This document shows, one piece after another, positions 45,861 to 56,134 of a stretch of DNA of 64,000 nt. Position numbers and translations under genes: made by a program. The first letter of the stretch is position 1; each line of letters starts with the position of its first letter. Source of the DNA: Letharia columbiana (lineage: Eukaryota; Ascomycota; Lecanoromycetes; Lecanorales; Parmeliaceae); the NCBI RefSeq assembly GCF_014066305.1, contig NW_023501117.1, forward strand, positions 62,001 through 126,000. Reading direction: 5' to 3'. Below the pieces are notes generated by a model. The model made no database searches and had not been told where the DNA came from. It was given only the letters and a program-made list of their open reading frames with translations.

Positions 45861-47311
45861 ATGGAAGCCTTCATTTCCCGCAAAAGACCAAAGACTTCCC
45901 CGAATACATCAGGAATTCAAGAAAATCCATCTCCTCAAAGTAAACCCCTACCAAACGAAGACGAAGGATCCACAGATCTCAAACTCGCCACTCTATCTTC
46001 TCTGTTCCCAACCGTAGACCAAGCAACCCTGCTCGACCTGCTCGTATCCGCAGACGGCTCCGTCGAGGCGGTCTTCGACTCTCTTTCCGGAAAACCCGAG
46101 GTTGGATCCCCTCGCAAGAGACCTGCGGCAAGCGTAGGGTACCAGACTTCTCTGTCCGCGTTCCGGAGAGTTGGGAATGCGGAGCCGGGGTCACCGGCTG
46201 CGAAGCGGAGGGTACTGACCAAGAAGGGGCAGACGCTACATCTGTATACGCCAGAGGATATCGCTGCCCATACACCTTGCTCTATCATCCACAACTTCTT
46301 GCCTGCTCAAGAAGCGGATAATCTGCTCAGAGAACTGCTTGAAGAAGCGCCTACTTTCGAGAGGCAGACCTTCAAACTGTTTGATAATGTGGTGCAGTCT
46401 CCCCATTCTGCGTGCTTCTACGTTGATAGCTTGGAAGAGCGCGAGAGGCAAAAGACCGAGTATCTATATAATGGCAGCTATCTAGAAGTAAGTCTACGGT
46501 CCAGTTATCTCCAGAATATGGTTTGGGCCCTGGCTGCTGCTAATAATGCCTATCATAGGACATTCGCCAGATCACACCCCAAATGCGAACAGTTTCCAAC
46601 AAAGTTCAGCCAGCTGTCAACGAAGAGATCACCAAACGCATCCGAACTAATTACCCAGACGGTAAGAAGCTCAAGTATCAATCACCCTACGAGTGGGTCC
46701 CGAACGCGGCGTTCGTCAACTGCTACCAAGGCGGAAGCGAAAGCGTGGGCTATCACTGCGATCAGCTGACCTACCTTGGACCGCGAGCCATCATTGGCAG
46801 CCTGAGTCTTGGGGTTGCTCGAGAATTTCGAGTACGGAAAATCGTAGCCCGGGATGACGAAGAGCCAGCAGCCTCCAAAGACCAGAGGGCAGACGCTGAA
46901 GGCCAGATCTCGATACACTTGCCGCACAACTCGCTTCTGGTGATGCATGCGGAGATGCAAGAGGAATGGAAGCATAGCATTCATCCTTCTTCTGTGATCG
47001 ATCCTCATCCCATAGCGGGCAACAAACGAATCAATGTCACTTACAGATATTACCGCGAAAGCTTCCACCCGATGTATACACCAAGATGTAAATGCGAAGT
47101 AGCGACAGTGTTACGTTGTGTTCAAAGAAAGAAGGAAAATAAGGGGAGGTACATGTGGATGTGCCATGCGGGCCTTACACCAGGCAAAGACGGGTAAGGG
47201 CTCCCTTTAATCCCAATGGCATAAATCATCCTGACCGAGTCGATCAGTTGCACCTTTTTCCAGTGGGCTGAGTTCGACGACGACGGAGAGCCCCCCTGGG
47301 CGAAGATTTAA
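45861..47311 (+). CDS. AlkB-like 2-oxoglutarate/Fe(II) dioxygenase with CUE-like and GRF zinc-finger domains
   Basis: Exons 45861-46487, 46559-47193 and 47248-47311, introns 71 and 54 nt, 441 aa in frame. I start at the ATG giving MEAFISRKRPKTSPNTSG; the frame is open further upstream but lacks homology. Residues 35-75 (DLKLATLSSLFPTVDQATLL) form a CUE/UBA-like helix set. The AlkB core has NYPDGKKLKYQSPYEWVPNA, NCYQGGSESVGYHCDQL with the HxD iron ligands, EEWKHSIHP with the distal histidine, and KRINVTYRYYR with the RxNxTxR arginines that bind 2-oxoglutarate and substrate. The C-terminus, completed by the third exon, is a GRF finger (PRCKCEVATVLRCV, YMWMCHAG, CTFFQWAEFDD). Family members reverse alkyl damage in DNA or RNA; GRF fingers bind single-stranded nucleic acid. 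Repair role inferred. Confidence 0.92.
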
Positions 47312-47463
47312 CGTGGATCTGGGATTCAAACCTAGCGATCCTATCGTTGCACTGTTCGGTCCGCTGTCGCCGTGGTTGGGTGCATAACCAATCGTCACAA
47401 ACGGACTAACTCAGGGCCGAGGGCGATTGTTTCCTGGGAGGGGTACCGGAAGGTAGTCCAGTC

Positions 47464-48792
47464 TCAATTCCACCAAAAGCTTACACTGAAGCTGACGGTC
47501 AGGCTCCGCACATAGTGCCACCATCCCACAGGGATATACAGGCATTCGCCCTCGTTCAGAATCGTCTCGACATACACCGCCCCTCGAAAGAGCGGAAATC
47601 CCTCATCAAGCACTCCTTCTTCTGCCTCAACATCGACTTCACTCGTATTGCTCATGTCGACCCCACCTCCCTCCATACCCTTCGGATAAAGCTTTTCACT
47701 CTCGCTCGGGCTATAGAGTCTTACATACTTCTTGCCCACAACCTGAGACAAGATGTTGTGATAAGGGTCCGTATGCAATGGCGAGACTGTTCCAGCTGGC
47801 CCAAACCACGCATTCAGCAATGGCTCGTCCAACTTCGGCTGTAGCTCTTTGACACCCAGCGGTGTATCTGGCGCTGGTGGTGGAGGGTTAGTGTAGCAGT
47901 AGTCCGGGATAGAGATGTCGTTTCGCAGGGAGGGTACCTGAGTGAAGAGGTCGTGTTGAGCTAGATAGCCTATGCCATTGTCTCCGGCATTAGAAGAGTC
48001 TTGAAGAAGATATTCAGACATGAAGTCTTTAAATGTGATGATCGACTGGCCCCATTCTGCATCCGTGTAGCTTCGGCCGATCTCCACCGGTATCAGTCTC
48101 CTGCCTCCAAAGGTCTTCTTCATGAGGTATGCCGGGCTGCTCCAAGGCCGTTCGTGCAGTGCGGGCCAATGGTTTATGGCGCCTTGGATGACCAGAGGGA
48201 GACCGGTGTTCAAATGCTTCTCGAAAGCTTCCATGGATAGAACAGCTCGGATGGGTATCTGCTTCCGGATCTCGGGTACATTGTTCCCCTCCGTAGAAAA
48301 TCTATCCCCCTCCATTCTCCGCTTCTTCCTTGGTGGCCCACGGTCTTTCTCTTCAACATAGACTTGTAAAGCAGACAGCAGCTCCTCGATCATCTCTTCC
48401 CTCTCTGGCGCCCCAGCCATTATGACAGCCATATCAAGCAACCTGACAGCTTCCTGTACCCAATCTTCCCTTTCTCCTCGCCCATTCACAATCTTATTCC
48501 GATCCGCATCTTCAATACTTCCCACTCTCTCAATCGCTTCGACCCCATGCTTCACGACCCGTATCGCCTGTCCAATGCTAGCATCCGTAAACAGCCTCCG
48601 CCAGCAGACGGGGACTTTGCTGAAAGGGTAGCTGTGTATCTTTGCGTGAGCTAGCTGTATCAGCGCCGCGGGACGAGAAGGTAGTATTGAGCGCGTTGAG
48701 GGTGGGCAGTCGAGGATGGAGTCATTGGGGCAAGGCTGGTAGAGGGTTTCCAGTGTCCGGGCGAGGAGTTCTAGGAGAGGTGTGGGGAGCAT
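47464..48792 (-). CDS. JmjC-domain hydroxylase (KDM8/JMJD5-like)
   Basis: Single exon, 442 aa. An N-terminal helical region of about 190 residues ([36 protein letters not shown]) carries a basic patch ([15 protein letters not shown]) that could be a nuclear signal. The JmjC/cupin-8 domain follows: [20 protein letters not shown], then [20 protein letters not shown] with HTD iron ligands, the [17 protein letters not shown] strand containing the 2OG lysine, and [20 protein letters not shown] with the second histidine. It ends with the domain (SFSVSFWWN), as JMJD5 does. Human JMJD5 is an arginyl hydroxylase and possible peptidase; fungal substrates are uncertain. It converges with the AlkB gene, the two stops being only about 150 bp apart. 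Confidence 0.9.
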   Translation of the reverse strand: MLPTPLLELLARTLETLYQPCPNDSILDCPPSTRSILPSRPAALIQLAHAKIHSYPFSKVPVCWRRLFTDASIGQAIRVVKHGVEAIERVGSIEDADRNKIVNGRGEREDWVQEAVRLLDMAVIMAGAPEREEMIEELLSALQVYVEEKDRGPPRKKRRMEGDRFSTEGNNVPEIRKQIPIRAVLSMEAFEKHLNTGLPLVIQGAINHWPALHERPWSSPAYLMKKTFGGRRLIPVEIGRSYTDAEWGQSIITFKDFMSEYLLQDSSNAGDNGIGYLAQHDLFTQVPSLRNDISIPDYCYTNPPPPAPDTPLGVKELQPKLDEPLLNAWFGPAGTVSPLHTDPYHNILSQVVGKKYVRLYSPSESEKLYPKGMEGGGVDMSNTSEVDVEAEEGVLDEGFPLFRGAVYVETILNEGECLYIPVGWWHYVRSLTVSFSVSFWWN

Positions 48793-49046
48793 TGAGTCTG
48801 CTTGCGGAGGTTGGAGAGTCTAAATTGGTCACATCATTTGGTCAAGCACACAGGGATACATTATGAAACTGTTGCCCCGGCCTCACTCCTGAGGCTTGGC
48901 AGTCGGCAGAACGAGTACAGGTCTGCCGCGCCAAGCCGAGAGCCTCGGAGCTGCGGAAAAACCCTCTTCCTAGTTCCTACAACTAACGGGTGGGTTTCCA
49001 GCAAATGCACGCTTCTTCAGGCAGAAGCTCTCGAATAAACACACTT
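48793..49046. other. Intergenic
   Basis: The presumed promoter of the JmjC gene and the 5' flank of the dead SDR gene; nothing else seen. Confidence 0.35.
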
Positions 49047-50108
49047 ATGGCGTCCCTATCCCATTTCCTTGGGCAAAAATTATTGGTGCCCCCCGCCACC
49101 GATCCAAAGTGTCATTCGAAGGCAAGAATATCATTGTCACAGGTGCGAACACCTGTCTAGGCTTTGAAGCTACCGCCAAGTTCATTGCTCTTGACGCGTC
49201 TCTGGTTATTCTTGGCGTTCGCGACCTCAGAAAAGGTGACCAGGCCAAGTCCGTGATCGAGGAACGTACAGATAAGAAGGATCGAGTCGCAGTATGGCAG
49301 CTCGACTAAACTCGTGATAGATTCAGGCTTTGCCAAGCGTGCCTAGTTCACCTCTTAATGTTGTTGTACTGAATGCTGGTGTCTACATGGTCGCGTTCGA
49401 AGAGTCCAAGCACGGCTGGGGAAAGACGCTTCAGGTCAACGTCTTGAACAATGCTCTCCTTGGCCTGCTTCACTTACCAAAATTGGAGGCTTCCAGGACA
49501 GGAACCGTCCTGCCAGTCCTGGAATTTGTATTCTCCGGAAATCACGAGAGGGTCAACCTCTCTGCTGAGCATCGTCGTGCAGATAATCTGCAGCAGTCCT
49601 ACAACACTGCCCACGACTACAGTCCCAGTCAGTAGTACGGAATCTCCAAACTCTTCGTCATGTACGTCATGCAGACGCTGGCATCTTTTGCCAAGTCCGC
49701 GGACGCCGCTTCCGGAAAGCCTGACGTCGTCGTCACCTCAATTTGCCCCGGCACATGTAAGTCCGACCTTAGTAGAGGGTATAATAGCTTCTTGATGAAT
49801 GTTGTCAAAACCATAGCCTTCAGGCTCTTTTTGAGGACTACAAAAGAAGGATCGAGATTTCTGGTCAGAGGATTTCCATTGGGGGAAGAAGCGCATCGAA
49901 TTTTTTGGCAACACCATCAACTTAAGCCGTGAGCTGTGTATTGGGCTCTAGTATTAGAACTGCTCATTTGTTACTTAGGCCATCGCCCCTCCTGTCTGGT
50001 ATGCAAGGAGCGGAGTTGAGGCCGAAGGCCTGGTCCGAGGTTGTCGAAGGGTTGAAGAAGGATCTGCCCTGGGTGACCGACGCTGTTGCTGAGCTCGAAC
50101 CTCAATGA
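49047..50108 (+). pseudogene. Short-chain dehydrogenase/reductase (SDR) pseudogene
   Basis: Traces of a full SDR gene in several frames. It starts MASLSHFLGQKLLVPPATD at 49047, shifts in a C6 run, then SFEGKNIIVTGANTCLGFEA has the cofactor motif with Cys where the second Gly of TGxxxGLG is expected. A TAA stops it at 49307. After a shift comes LNVVVLNAGVYMVAFEESKH with the NAG motif. Further shifts and a TAG precede YGISKLFVMYVMQ at about 49633, which keeps the catalytic YxxxK, and DVVVTSICPGTCKSDLSRGY with the PG motif. A last frame gives WSEVVEGLKKDLPWVTDAVA up to the TGA at 50108. At least five lesions. The ancestor resembles retinol-dehydrogenase-like SDRs common in fungal secondary metabolism, but no cluster is present here. 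Confidence 0.75.
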
Positions 50109-51745
50109 CAATGTTTCTGTTCAATCGAATGGCTGATTGGGCTTCATCCGGAGAAATCAATTGAATGTTGTGACGCTCAATTTTACCAAGTACCATTCGC
50201 AAAAGTCTTGGCGTTCAGGACATTGTGTGCCAACCTCTTGCACAGCCTAATATGGGTCGCTTCCTACACCCCTCAGAAGTGGACTCACGGCAGGTGTGAC
50301 ACTACACTGGAGGCTTATGTTGAGCAGTCAGGTGATACTTTTCAGGTTTATGAGATAAGCGTGGAAGGCGGCGGAGGCGGTGCAGGATTGTGTGCTGAGG
50401 AAAGGTGGGGACGAAGGGGATATCTATATGGGATTTGTGAGGACGCCTTGAGTGGGCGGTGAGGCAATGCGTAATTGTGATGGGAGCGGTTGGACAGCTC
50501 GTGCTCTATACATTGAACCAATTTGCTGGAGTAATGGAAAGAGAAAAGACCTGCGAACGGCTTCTTAATCAAGATTGCTACATATTTCCACTTCATCGAA
50601 AAGTCTTGTTGACAGATAATCCAGGGAAGACTTGAGCACAAAAAAATAAAGAACCAGTTGAGTTATCTGGGATCATGTGGACACTCTTGTCTCAAAGAAC
50701 GTTACTTTGATATGGTCCAAGAATGGACTGGTCGCGCTCGACTACGGGCCATTAGATGTACCGAATCGTAACTGCTCATGGCCCACGGTGTTTGATCCCG
50801 CGTAGACTTTGCAAGTCCACGATTGGAGTCCAATCACGGATACCGATTCGCGAGCCTTTTCCACACCAACGCAACAGATTTGACACTCCATGGGGACGAT
50901 AGATGCATACAGGACCGCGAAGTGGTGCTCTGAGCCTATGAGTCCGCACGTTGCATTGGTGTGAGTTTGAGAAGCGGAGAGTGCGGTTGTATTAGTTTGG
51001 AATGACATAGAAGATTTAGAAAGTGGGTGGTGATGCGCTAGGGTATATCGCATAGTGAGACACGCGGGTGATTATTCGGTCTCGAAGACTTAGACAAGTG
51101 AGTGCCGAAGTCGCAATCATCAGGCCTGCCAATCATCCACGACAGGTCTTGTTCTTGTCACATCAGCCCCAAAGGCAAATCGATGCAGGTGGTTTTCTTA
51201 GTGAGAAATAATTGAATTGATCAAAGACGGGGATCGAACGAGCACAAGAAAGAGTCCAGGCACGAGCTGACCTCAGACCGAGGATTAGGACTATGTAAAA
51301 GGTCTGAAATCTTTGCAATTCGACCCAAAAGAGTTCTGCTATCAAATCATCTTGGCATCACAATGTAATGTTTTAAATCCCCTCAGAATAAATACGATGC
51401 TCACAGACCAGCCCAATAGCATTGTCGGGTATGGCGAGATAACTATCGCAGCAATCTGTTTCGAAGTTCTGAGCGCAAAGCCCTTGTTACCTCACGAAAA
51501 TTGGAAGTCAGTGGAAATCAATTGACATCGTTAATACTAAACGTCCTGTGGACACAACCTCTAGCTACATGATTGTGATGGTAGAAAATCCTATCACTTA
51601 ATGCCGAAACAGAGAGACCAGATAGGCCAAAGGTTGTGTTCCAAGGCTGCCGGTCCCTGTTGCTCGAACGATTAGCAAAACTCACACGTAACTGGTGCTT
51701 CGGTGACGTACTGCGCAGGGCTCGCTGGGCCCCCAGCACTTTTCT
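50109..51745. other. Intergenic, no gene seen
   Basis: Only short overlapping frames on both strands without domains or splice support. Confidence 0.4.
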
Positions 51746-54241
51746 CTACACATGGTATACGAAACTGTCGCCGGTGTACGCTTGAAAGAAGTATCCAGAA
51801 GTGTTCGTGATTTCCCCTCCTGTGGGTGGGTAAACGAAGATTCCCTCGCCTGCAGGTGGGTAAATGACGAATTCTAGTGCACCAGAGCTGAACACATTTA
51901 TCCACAATATGGTCATGGGCAGGAACTCGCTTTCCGCTGTGAGATTGAACGTGTGGTTTTGGGTGTACTGCCCTGCGATACTTTCCGTGATAGCGGCGTT
52001 CGCGTTCGTCCAAGCGGAATAGGCGTTTGAACCCGTCCAGAGAAAGCTGTAGTCATCAGTCCCCGAATCACTCAAACTAACGCTGTATTCTCCTTGTGGT
52101 CCATAGAAGTATCCTTCCAACACTACAGCGTAGGTCGCCACATCCGTTTGGTTGATTTGGCCTGGAAATTGGTAGTAACCAGTCGAATTGGTGTTGAAGT
52201 TGATTTCGTCTGGAAAAGCCCCCTGGATATTGATGTCGGAGGCGTTGTTGTTAAATCTCGACGCATCCGGCTGAGTGCCCCTATAAGCGTCTGCCGGGTC
52301 TTCAAACCCAAAGTATTGCATACCGGAGGTCGGCTGAACCACTAGGACTGTGACCTGGCCGTTGAATCCTGTGTTTGTGGCTGTATATACCGTAGTCGTA
52401 GCTGTGTACGAGGTCGTAGTTGTGGTCGCTGGTTCAATAATTTCGACCTCTTCTTGCCCGTCAGGGAGTATTGTACTACTGGTATAGGAACTTGATCCCG
52501 AAAATATGGTAGTTGTAAAAGGGGTTGGCTGCACGATTTCCTCAATCTCTGTCTGGCTTGCGGAATCCAACAATGTTGTATACAGCGATGACCCGGAGCT
52601 AATCACAGTCGTGATAGTGACCTGAGTGAATGATGAACTGGATGAGGATATCCCAGGGCTGGAAGACGGCACCGTTGCCGAGCTTTTAGAAGCTGAAGAT
52701 GAAGATGCAGATCCGGACCCCGATCCCGACGACGAGGACGAGCTTTTACCCAGGGACAATGCTGCTACCGAGGATGTGACATTGCTAGACAAAGAGCTGA
52801 TCATCGAGGGCGCACTGACACCAGACGGCGGGCTTATCGATGTAAAAGAATTGGAAGAGTTCGAAATCAAGGCACTCGTCGAGGAGTTTGCGGAACTGGC
52901 GGGCAACGTTGGGATCGAGCTTCCATTACCGACAAGGGAAGGAGCGTTGGCAGACGAACCAATCGACTGGGACGAAGAATTGGAGCCTGAGAAACCAGTA
53001 CTCTGGGTAGTTACCACGCTGGTTGAGGAAGAGTTGGAGCCTGTGGGGCCAGTACTCTGGGTGGTTATCACGCTTGTTGAGGAAGTATTGGAGCCTGTGG
53101 GGCCAGTACTCTGGGTGGGAACCGCGCTTGTTGAGGAAGAACTGGAGCCTGTGGGGCCAGTACTCTGGCTAGTTACCACGCTTGTTGAGGAAGAACTGGA
53201 GCCTGTGGGGCCAGTACTCTGGCTAGTTACCACGCTTGTTGAGAAAGAACTGGAGCCTGTGGGGCCAGTACTCTGGCTAGTTACCACGCTTGTTGAGAAA
53301 GAACTGGAGCCTGTGGGGCCAGTACTCTGGCTGGTTACCAAGCTTGTTGAGGAAGACTCGGAGCCCGAGGGGCTGGTGTTCTGGCCAGTCACCACACTCG
53401 TTGAGGAAGACAGGCCACTGCTAGGGAGAATGGACGAAGAAGGGGCAAACGAGGCGAGTCGATCGTTCGGGTTGGCCTGGAAATACCCTGGGCACGTGTC
53501 CACTAGATACTGTCAACTGTGCTGCTCGTTATCTGAGTGGGAAATGTACTGACCTGATGCTTGCGTCAAGGATATAGCCGTACAATTGCCTGGAATCGGC
53601 GCCAGAAAATATGCCTGGATGGCGCCCGTAGGGTCACTGCACAAAGAAGCAGTGCCGTTGACGAAAAGACTGTTCTCCCATGAGAGTGTGCCTGCGGTCA
53701 ATTGCCAGGTTGTGGAGATATTGCCAACGTTGCCAGAGGGAGCAAAAAGTGCTGATATTACACCCGGAGAGCTGGAGTAAGTCATGGCAGTCCCAGCATT
53801 TGCTACCGACAATTGCCCAGCCGAGTCCAGGTTGAATAGTGGTGAATGAATGCAAGCGCTGGTTGAGTGACCGTCGAGGGTAGGGAAACTTTCAACGTCA
53901 CGACGAAGCAGTGGGCTGTTACCTGGGGCTTGATAGCTGATCAGAAAGCCTACCGATGTTGACGAGGGAGTACTAGGCGCTGCTGCGGAGGCATCCGGTT
54001 CTCTGCTCCAGATTAGATGAACCCATTGCGAACAGAGAGGTGAAATAACGCACGGTTTGTTGGGCATAACACCAGAGCCTGCTAGTAGGCCCGAGGGTTC
54101 AGGGCCACCAGGGTTGATGAAAGACATGGGCCCCAGGCTGGGAAGACAAGTACCAATAGACACAGTCACCACATATTGACCAACGGCCATAGTAGATAGT
54201 AATAAGCTGCAAAAAACCAAATTCAAATTTAGATGCCCCAT
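51746..54241 (-). CDS. Secreted GLEYA-type adhesin with Ser/Thr-rich repeats
   Basis: Exons 53554-54241 and 51746-53502, 51-nt intron (GTCAGT...TCTAG), 814 aa in frame. A signal peptide (LNLVFCSLLLSTMAVGQ) leads an N-terminal ectodomain of about 210 residues with cysteines and N-glycosylation sites. Next come eight 18-residue repeats of the type STSVVTSQSTGPTGSS, then a longer serine-rich stalk with TTTT/YTAT-like stretches. The C-terminal 190 residues are a PA14-superfamily GLEYA lectin-like domain: MQYFGFEDPADAYRG, TYAVVLEGYFYGPQGEYSVS, DSGTDDYSFLWTGSNAYSAW with the DD calcium-binding pair, and a last strand FFQAYTGDSFVYHV. There is no C-terminal GPI signal, so it is secreted or held in the wall by other means. 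GLEYA domains bind glycans or peptides in yeast adhesins; ligand unknown here. Confidence 0.85.
52970..53420. repeat. 54-bp tandem repeat array inside adhesin gene
   Basis: About eight units of 54 bp (18 codons), the central four nearly identical (plus strand AACTGGAGCCTGTGGGGCCA recurs every 54 bases). Units at the ends have diverged. Confidence 0.9.
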
Positions 54242-54662
54242 TTTTGCAGAGATTAGAGATTAGATAGAGGAAGGATGCACAGATTAGATAGAGAGGTTAT
54301 GGAGTGAAGATAACATAGAGTGGTGACTGGTCACAGCAAATGGAGCAACTTTTAAATTAAACCTGTATTTACTGCAGGAATGTGAACCAATTTACCAAAA
54401 ACATTCACTAGTCGCAACTGAGATGGCCTACATTCCTTCAATGAATCTAGTCGTCTTCAAAGGGTTCTCGACGCTTGTTCTGTAGCTGAATCAGTGCCGC
54501 GCATGCAATCGAGGCCGTTGCTTACCGGTCAATTTTAAGCCTGTTAGAATCCAACAATTAGATGTAGGTGCTTACCAGGTAGTCGCGAAAGGGTCAGCTC
54601 CTTCTGTCGTCAAAGCCCATGTATGAGGCTACCTAGTCTATCCAGCACTTATACATCGGATT
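54242..54662. other. Adhesin promoter region
   Basis: The 5' flank of the adhesin gene. Three near-identical TTAGATAGAG-like phrases at 54251-54293 are the only pattern seen. Confidence 0.4.
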
Positions 54663-55648
54663 TTACACTGAGAATGCGATCACATGCAACAGTGAGAAAG
54701 AAGCCTGGTCCCGGTCCGCGACCCGTTTCAGCTCTGCTCGTAGTACCCTCCTTAGGACATCGGTTGTAGGTGCTTGAAGAGTAGTACCCGATCGCAGATG
54801 TCCCTCGCCTACGCGCATCGAAGCTGGGATTGATCTGAGTTCGTCCAGCTCGTTGACGGCCGTTGTGTGCCTCACAGGTATCGCTTCTGCTAGCATCCGA
54901 ATCCCGTTGAGCGTGTTCATTTGCTCTGTGAAGTTGTTTGACTCGATCTGAGCTACTTCATCTAGCTGCCGAATTATCGAGGACTGCTTTTCAAGTAACC
55001 GTTTCGTGGTAGTCACATGACATTGCTGCATATCATCCCGTATGTTCGACACATTCTCGTACAGTTTGATGCCAGTTTTCCTAGCGCAAAATGACGTTAG
55101 CACTATGGCGCATAGTACAAAACCGATAAGTGAAGCAGAGCGAAGCATGTATTGGTTCGGCCTTCCATGAGTACGGACTTGCTTGTCATAACGTCTCAGA
55201 GATGTATCAAATTCATTTACTGCGCAACAGACTGTAGTCCAGTCATTAGGGCTATCTGCCGGCTTTCTAGCCTGCGGACCACCCCAGAAAATCATTTATC
55301 ATCAAGGACCCACTTCAACCTCTGGCTTATCTTTCCCTGGGTGCCTGACGACGATAGAAACTGATGCAAGAGGTCCAATTCTGTGTGGATGTCCAGAAGC
55401 TCCTTTTTCACAATTTCCGCCAATAGCTGGTGTTGCTCAATAAAGAGCTTTGACGACCCGTATTCGATCACATACAGCCGTAAATTCTCAAGCACTGAGT
55501 GTACATTTTGCAGGATTTGTCGTGAGTGCTGGACGGCGTTTGGGGCATCTCTCAAATCAACGACAAAATTAGAGATGCCTCCGCAGGCACGAATCATGAC
55601 ATCGGCCAAAGACACTACGGCCGCCACCGTTGAGAAGGGATCAGCCAT
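54663..55648 (-). pseudogene. PigL_N-type N-terminal domain gene, disrupted
   Basis: From the ATG at 55648, MADPFSTVAAVVSLADVMIR begins the fungal N-terminal domain often found ahead of NACHT, ankyrin or other signalling parts (PF17111, PigL_N). It continues NFVVDLRDAPNAVQHSRQIL and ELDLLHQFLSSSG up to LKWVLDDK and a TGA at 55292-55294. The same frame carries on in family style (FSGVVRRLESRQIALMTGLQ) to a TAA at 55217-55219. A different frame then reads a membrane segment (MLRSASLIGFVLCAIVLTSF) and a coiled coil (TKRLLEKQSSIIRQLDEVAQ) to 54663. CGA to TGA and CAA to TAA would explain both stops. An intron is possible but none of normal form fits. The upstream in-frame extension to 55774 is probably leader. 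Confidence 0.6.
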
Positions 55649-56134
55649 AACAATGTCAAGAAGCCGAAGCAAAAATATCTGGGACAGCAAAGGCAGTATA
55701 AGGAGAATGGTTGCGTTAAAGGGGACTTCATCGAGGCTGTACATCTGTTGACAAGGCTGTAGGCAGATTTTCATCGCTAGGCGGGGGTAATGAATCAGGC
55801 ATCGGCGTTATACTAAGTGCATCAGGATGTTAAGCCAATAAGTATTAAAGTGTGGGTGGGATAAGGCGCCATGAAAGCCGGGTTGTTGTAGGACATCGTT
55901 CAACTCTGAACTTTTCCGCTCTCGGTACAAAATTGCACAAGGTCACTTAAATCGTAAGGTATTGGTTGGTTGTCGAACTTTGAGGCAAAACACGGTGCTG
56001 CGGATCCAATTTTTTCAGTGAGGCTCGCTGATAAGGCTGCATGACACCTTGCATGGCGCCTTGTCCCACCCACACCGACTTTACCTTGTCTGCCTACGAT
56101 GAAAAGCTGCTTCCAGTGCATTCTGTGATATCTT
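55649..56134. other. Intergenic
   Basis: Separates the two divergent broken genes; no other feature seen. Confidence 0.35.

Noticed and set aside
47310..47350. tRNA-like T-arm (GGTTTGAATCCC on the minus strand)
   Set aside because: One T-stem mismatch and no matching acceptor, D or anticodon arm upstream.
51215..51250. GTTCGATCCC B-box-like string on the minus strand
   Set aside because: No cloverleaf can be drawn around it; stem partners do not pair.
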